Shown: piece after piece, positions 5,853 to 6,741 of the stretch
Layout of the letters: the number at the start of each line of letters is the position of its first letter
How positions within the stretch are numbered: the first letter of the stretch is position 1
From: Actinomycetota bacterium
GTDB lineage: Bacteria; Actinomycetota; Actinomycetes; Actinomycetales; Microbacteriaceae
DNA length: 6,741 nucleotides
Reading direction: 5' to 3'
Assembly (NCBI GenBank): GCA_009703445.1
Contig: WLGA01000060.1
Coordinates: forward strand, 1-6,741
Translations under genes and position numbers: made by a program
Notes under the pieces: generated by a model
Told to the model about the DNA's origin: nothing
Databases searched by the model: none
The model's input: the letters and a program-made list of their open reading frames with translations, nothing else

Positions 5853-6741
5853 TCATATCTCTTGACCAAGGACATCAAGGATGTGGTTGGCGATTGCTGC
5901 CTTCGACCCGTCACGAGAGGTAACAATGCCTTGTTTAGTGAGAACCAAAACAGAATTCCGTTCAGAGCCAAAAACCGCACCGTGACTGACATCATTCGCC
6001 ACCAGGATGTCGCAGCCCTTAGATTCGAGCTTGTGTTCGGCGAGGCGTTGCAAGTCGTTTGGGTTTAGTGCAGTCTCCGCGGCGAAGCCGACAGAAACCA
6101 CTTTCAGGCCGTCACGATCGATCTTTGAGACTAAGCCGGCAAGGATGTCTGGGTTAGCGACCAGCTTCAAGGTGATTTCGTCACCAATTTCACTTCGCTT
6201 GAGTTTCTTATCGGCCGCGGTTTCGACTCTGAAGTCGGCCACGGCAGCCGCCATGATGACGGCATCTACGAAGTTCAGGTGACCCAACACTTCGGCTTCT
6301 AGCTCGGCCGCCGTAGACACTCGAACGAGCTCATGGATGGCAGAGATCGGTTCGCTGACGTTTGCTGCAATCAGAGTCACCTTTGCGCCGCGCTTAGTAG
6401 CTTCGGTCGCGAGTGCGATTCCCTGCTTGCCGCTCGAGTGATTGCCTAGGTATCTGACCGGGTCGATGGGCTCTTGAGTGCCACCAGCGGTGATCAGGAT
6501 GCGTTTGCCGGATAAGTCTTGAGGCGCCGACAACGCCAAAGCTGCAGCGACGAGCTCTTCGGGTTCGGGAAGGCGGCCGGGACCACTGTCAGCACCGGTC
6601 AGGCGCCCAACAGCGGGTTCTAAGATTTCGATTCCGCGCTCTCGCAAGGTCGCTACGTTGGCCACGGTTGCTGCGTTTTGCCACATTTCGGTGTGCATTG
6701 CCGGGGCAACGAGGATGGGCGCCTTGGTTGCCAGAAGAGTG
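5853..6741 (-). CDS. coaBC: Bifunctional phosphopantothenoylcysteine decarboxylase / phosphopantothenate-cysteine ligase, 5' end cut by window edge
   Basis: This cytosolic enzyme makes two successive steps of coenzyme A synthesis: CoaB joins 4'-phosphopantothenate to cysteine using a nucleotide triphosphate (CTP in bacteria), and the FMN-dependent CoaC domain decarboxylates the product to 4'-phosphopantetheine. The frame stays open to the right edge. The window shows 295 complete codons of a protein usually near 400 residues, so roughly the first 100, including most of the FMN-binding part, lie outside. Counting from the first complete codon (6738-6740), the CoaC tail has PAMH (13-16), TEMW and GRLTGADSGPGR (45-56). 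The CoaB domain begins near 75 with ITAGGTQEPIDPVR (about 83-96), NHSSGKQG, AAVADFR (164-170), the lysine-rich KKLKR, NPDIL and VGFAAET. The ATG at 6698 is internal to the PAMH motif and is not the start. The stop TGA lies 7 nt before metK. PAMN and the active-site Cys of E. coli Dfp are replaced here; see findings. Confidence 0.96.
   Translation of the reverse strand, partial: TLLATKAPILVAPAMHTEMWQNAATVANVATLRERGIEILEPAVGRLTGADSGPGRLPEPEELVAAALALSAPQDLSGKRILITAGGTQEPIDPVRYLGNHSSGKQGIALATEATKRGAKVTLIAANVSEPISAIHELVRVSTAAELEAEVLGHLNFVDAVIMAAAVADFRVETAADKKLKRSEIGDEITLKLVANPDILAGLVSKIDRDGLKVVSVGFAAETALNPNDLQRLAEHKLESKGCDILVANDVSHGAVFGSERNSVLVLTKQGIVTSRDGSKAAIANHILDVLGQEI

Noticed and set aside
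5853..6698. Reading the ATG at 6698 as the start of a standalone CoaB-like gene
   Set aside because: The frame continues upstream to the window edge with conserved CoaC residues (PILVAPAM), so this ATG is the Met of the PAMH motif inside coaBC.
1..6741. A novel defence, mobile or biosynthetic system
   Set aside because: All but about 50 bases are accounted for by six well-known housekeeping genes in a conserved order, leaving no unexplained stretch where such a system could be.

Overview
This window is a compact block of housekeeping genes, all on the minus strand. Read in the direction of transcription (right to left) they are: the C-terminal three-quarters of coaBC, then complete metK, priA, fmt and rsmB, then the N-terminal part of rpe. 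The intergenic gaps are 7, 9, 24 and 13 nt, plus one 8-nt overlap (fmt/rsmB). About 98% of the window is coding, and no stretch of 300 bases lacks a gene. I see no RNA gene, mobile element, CRISPR array, attachment site, riboswitch or convincing terminator.

The organism is very probably an actinobacterium. The order coaBC-metK-priA-fmt-rsmB-rpe resembles the conserved actinobacterial cluster that usually follows gmk-rpoZ. The PriA is the actinobacterial form, without helicase motifs but with all zinc-binding cysteines. The CoaBC carries PAMH and GRLTGADSGPGR, which I associate with actinobacteria, in place of the enterobacterial PAMN and ACG motifs. Base composition looks like low-to-mid 50s % GC by eye, low for most Microbacteriaceae and their relatives. 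Together with the tight packing, this suggests a small-genome aquatic lineage such as the Rhodoluna/Aquiluna group. That placement is inference, not something the sequence proves.

Layout: 6741-5853 is coaBC (coenzyme A synthesis from 4'-phosphopantothenate). 5845-4652 is metK (S-adenosylmethionine synthetase). 4642-2768 is priA (replication restart). 2743-1787 is fmt (formylation of initiator Met-tRNA, TTG start). 1794-424 is rsmB (16S rRNA m5C967 methyltransferase). 410-1 is rpe (ribulose-phosphate 3-epimerase).

The genes were probably co-transcribed. A loose theme is methionine and translation: MetK converts methionine to SAM, RsmB uses SAM to modify the ribosome, and Fmt formylates methionyl-tRNA for initiation. 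CoaBC, PriA and Rpe are not part of that theme and probably share the operon for general growth-linked expression. I found no previously undescribed system here. The points worth a second look are the helicase-less PriA, the altered CoaC active-site motifs, the TTG start of fmt, the fmt/rsmB overlap and the distinct codon choice in metK.
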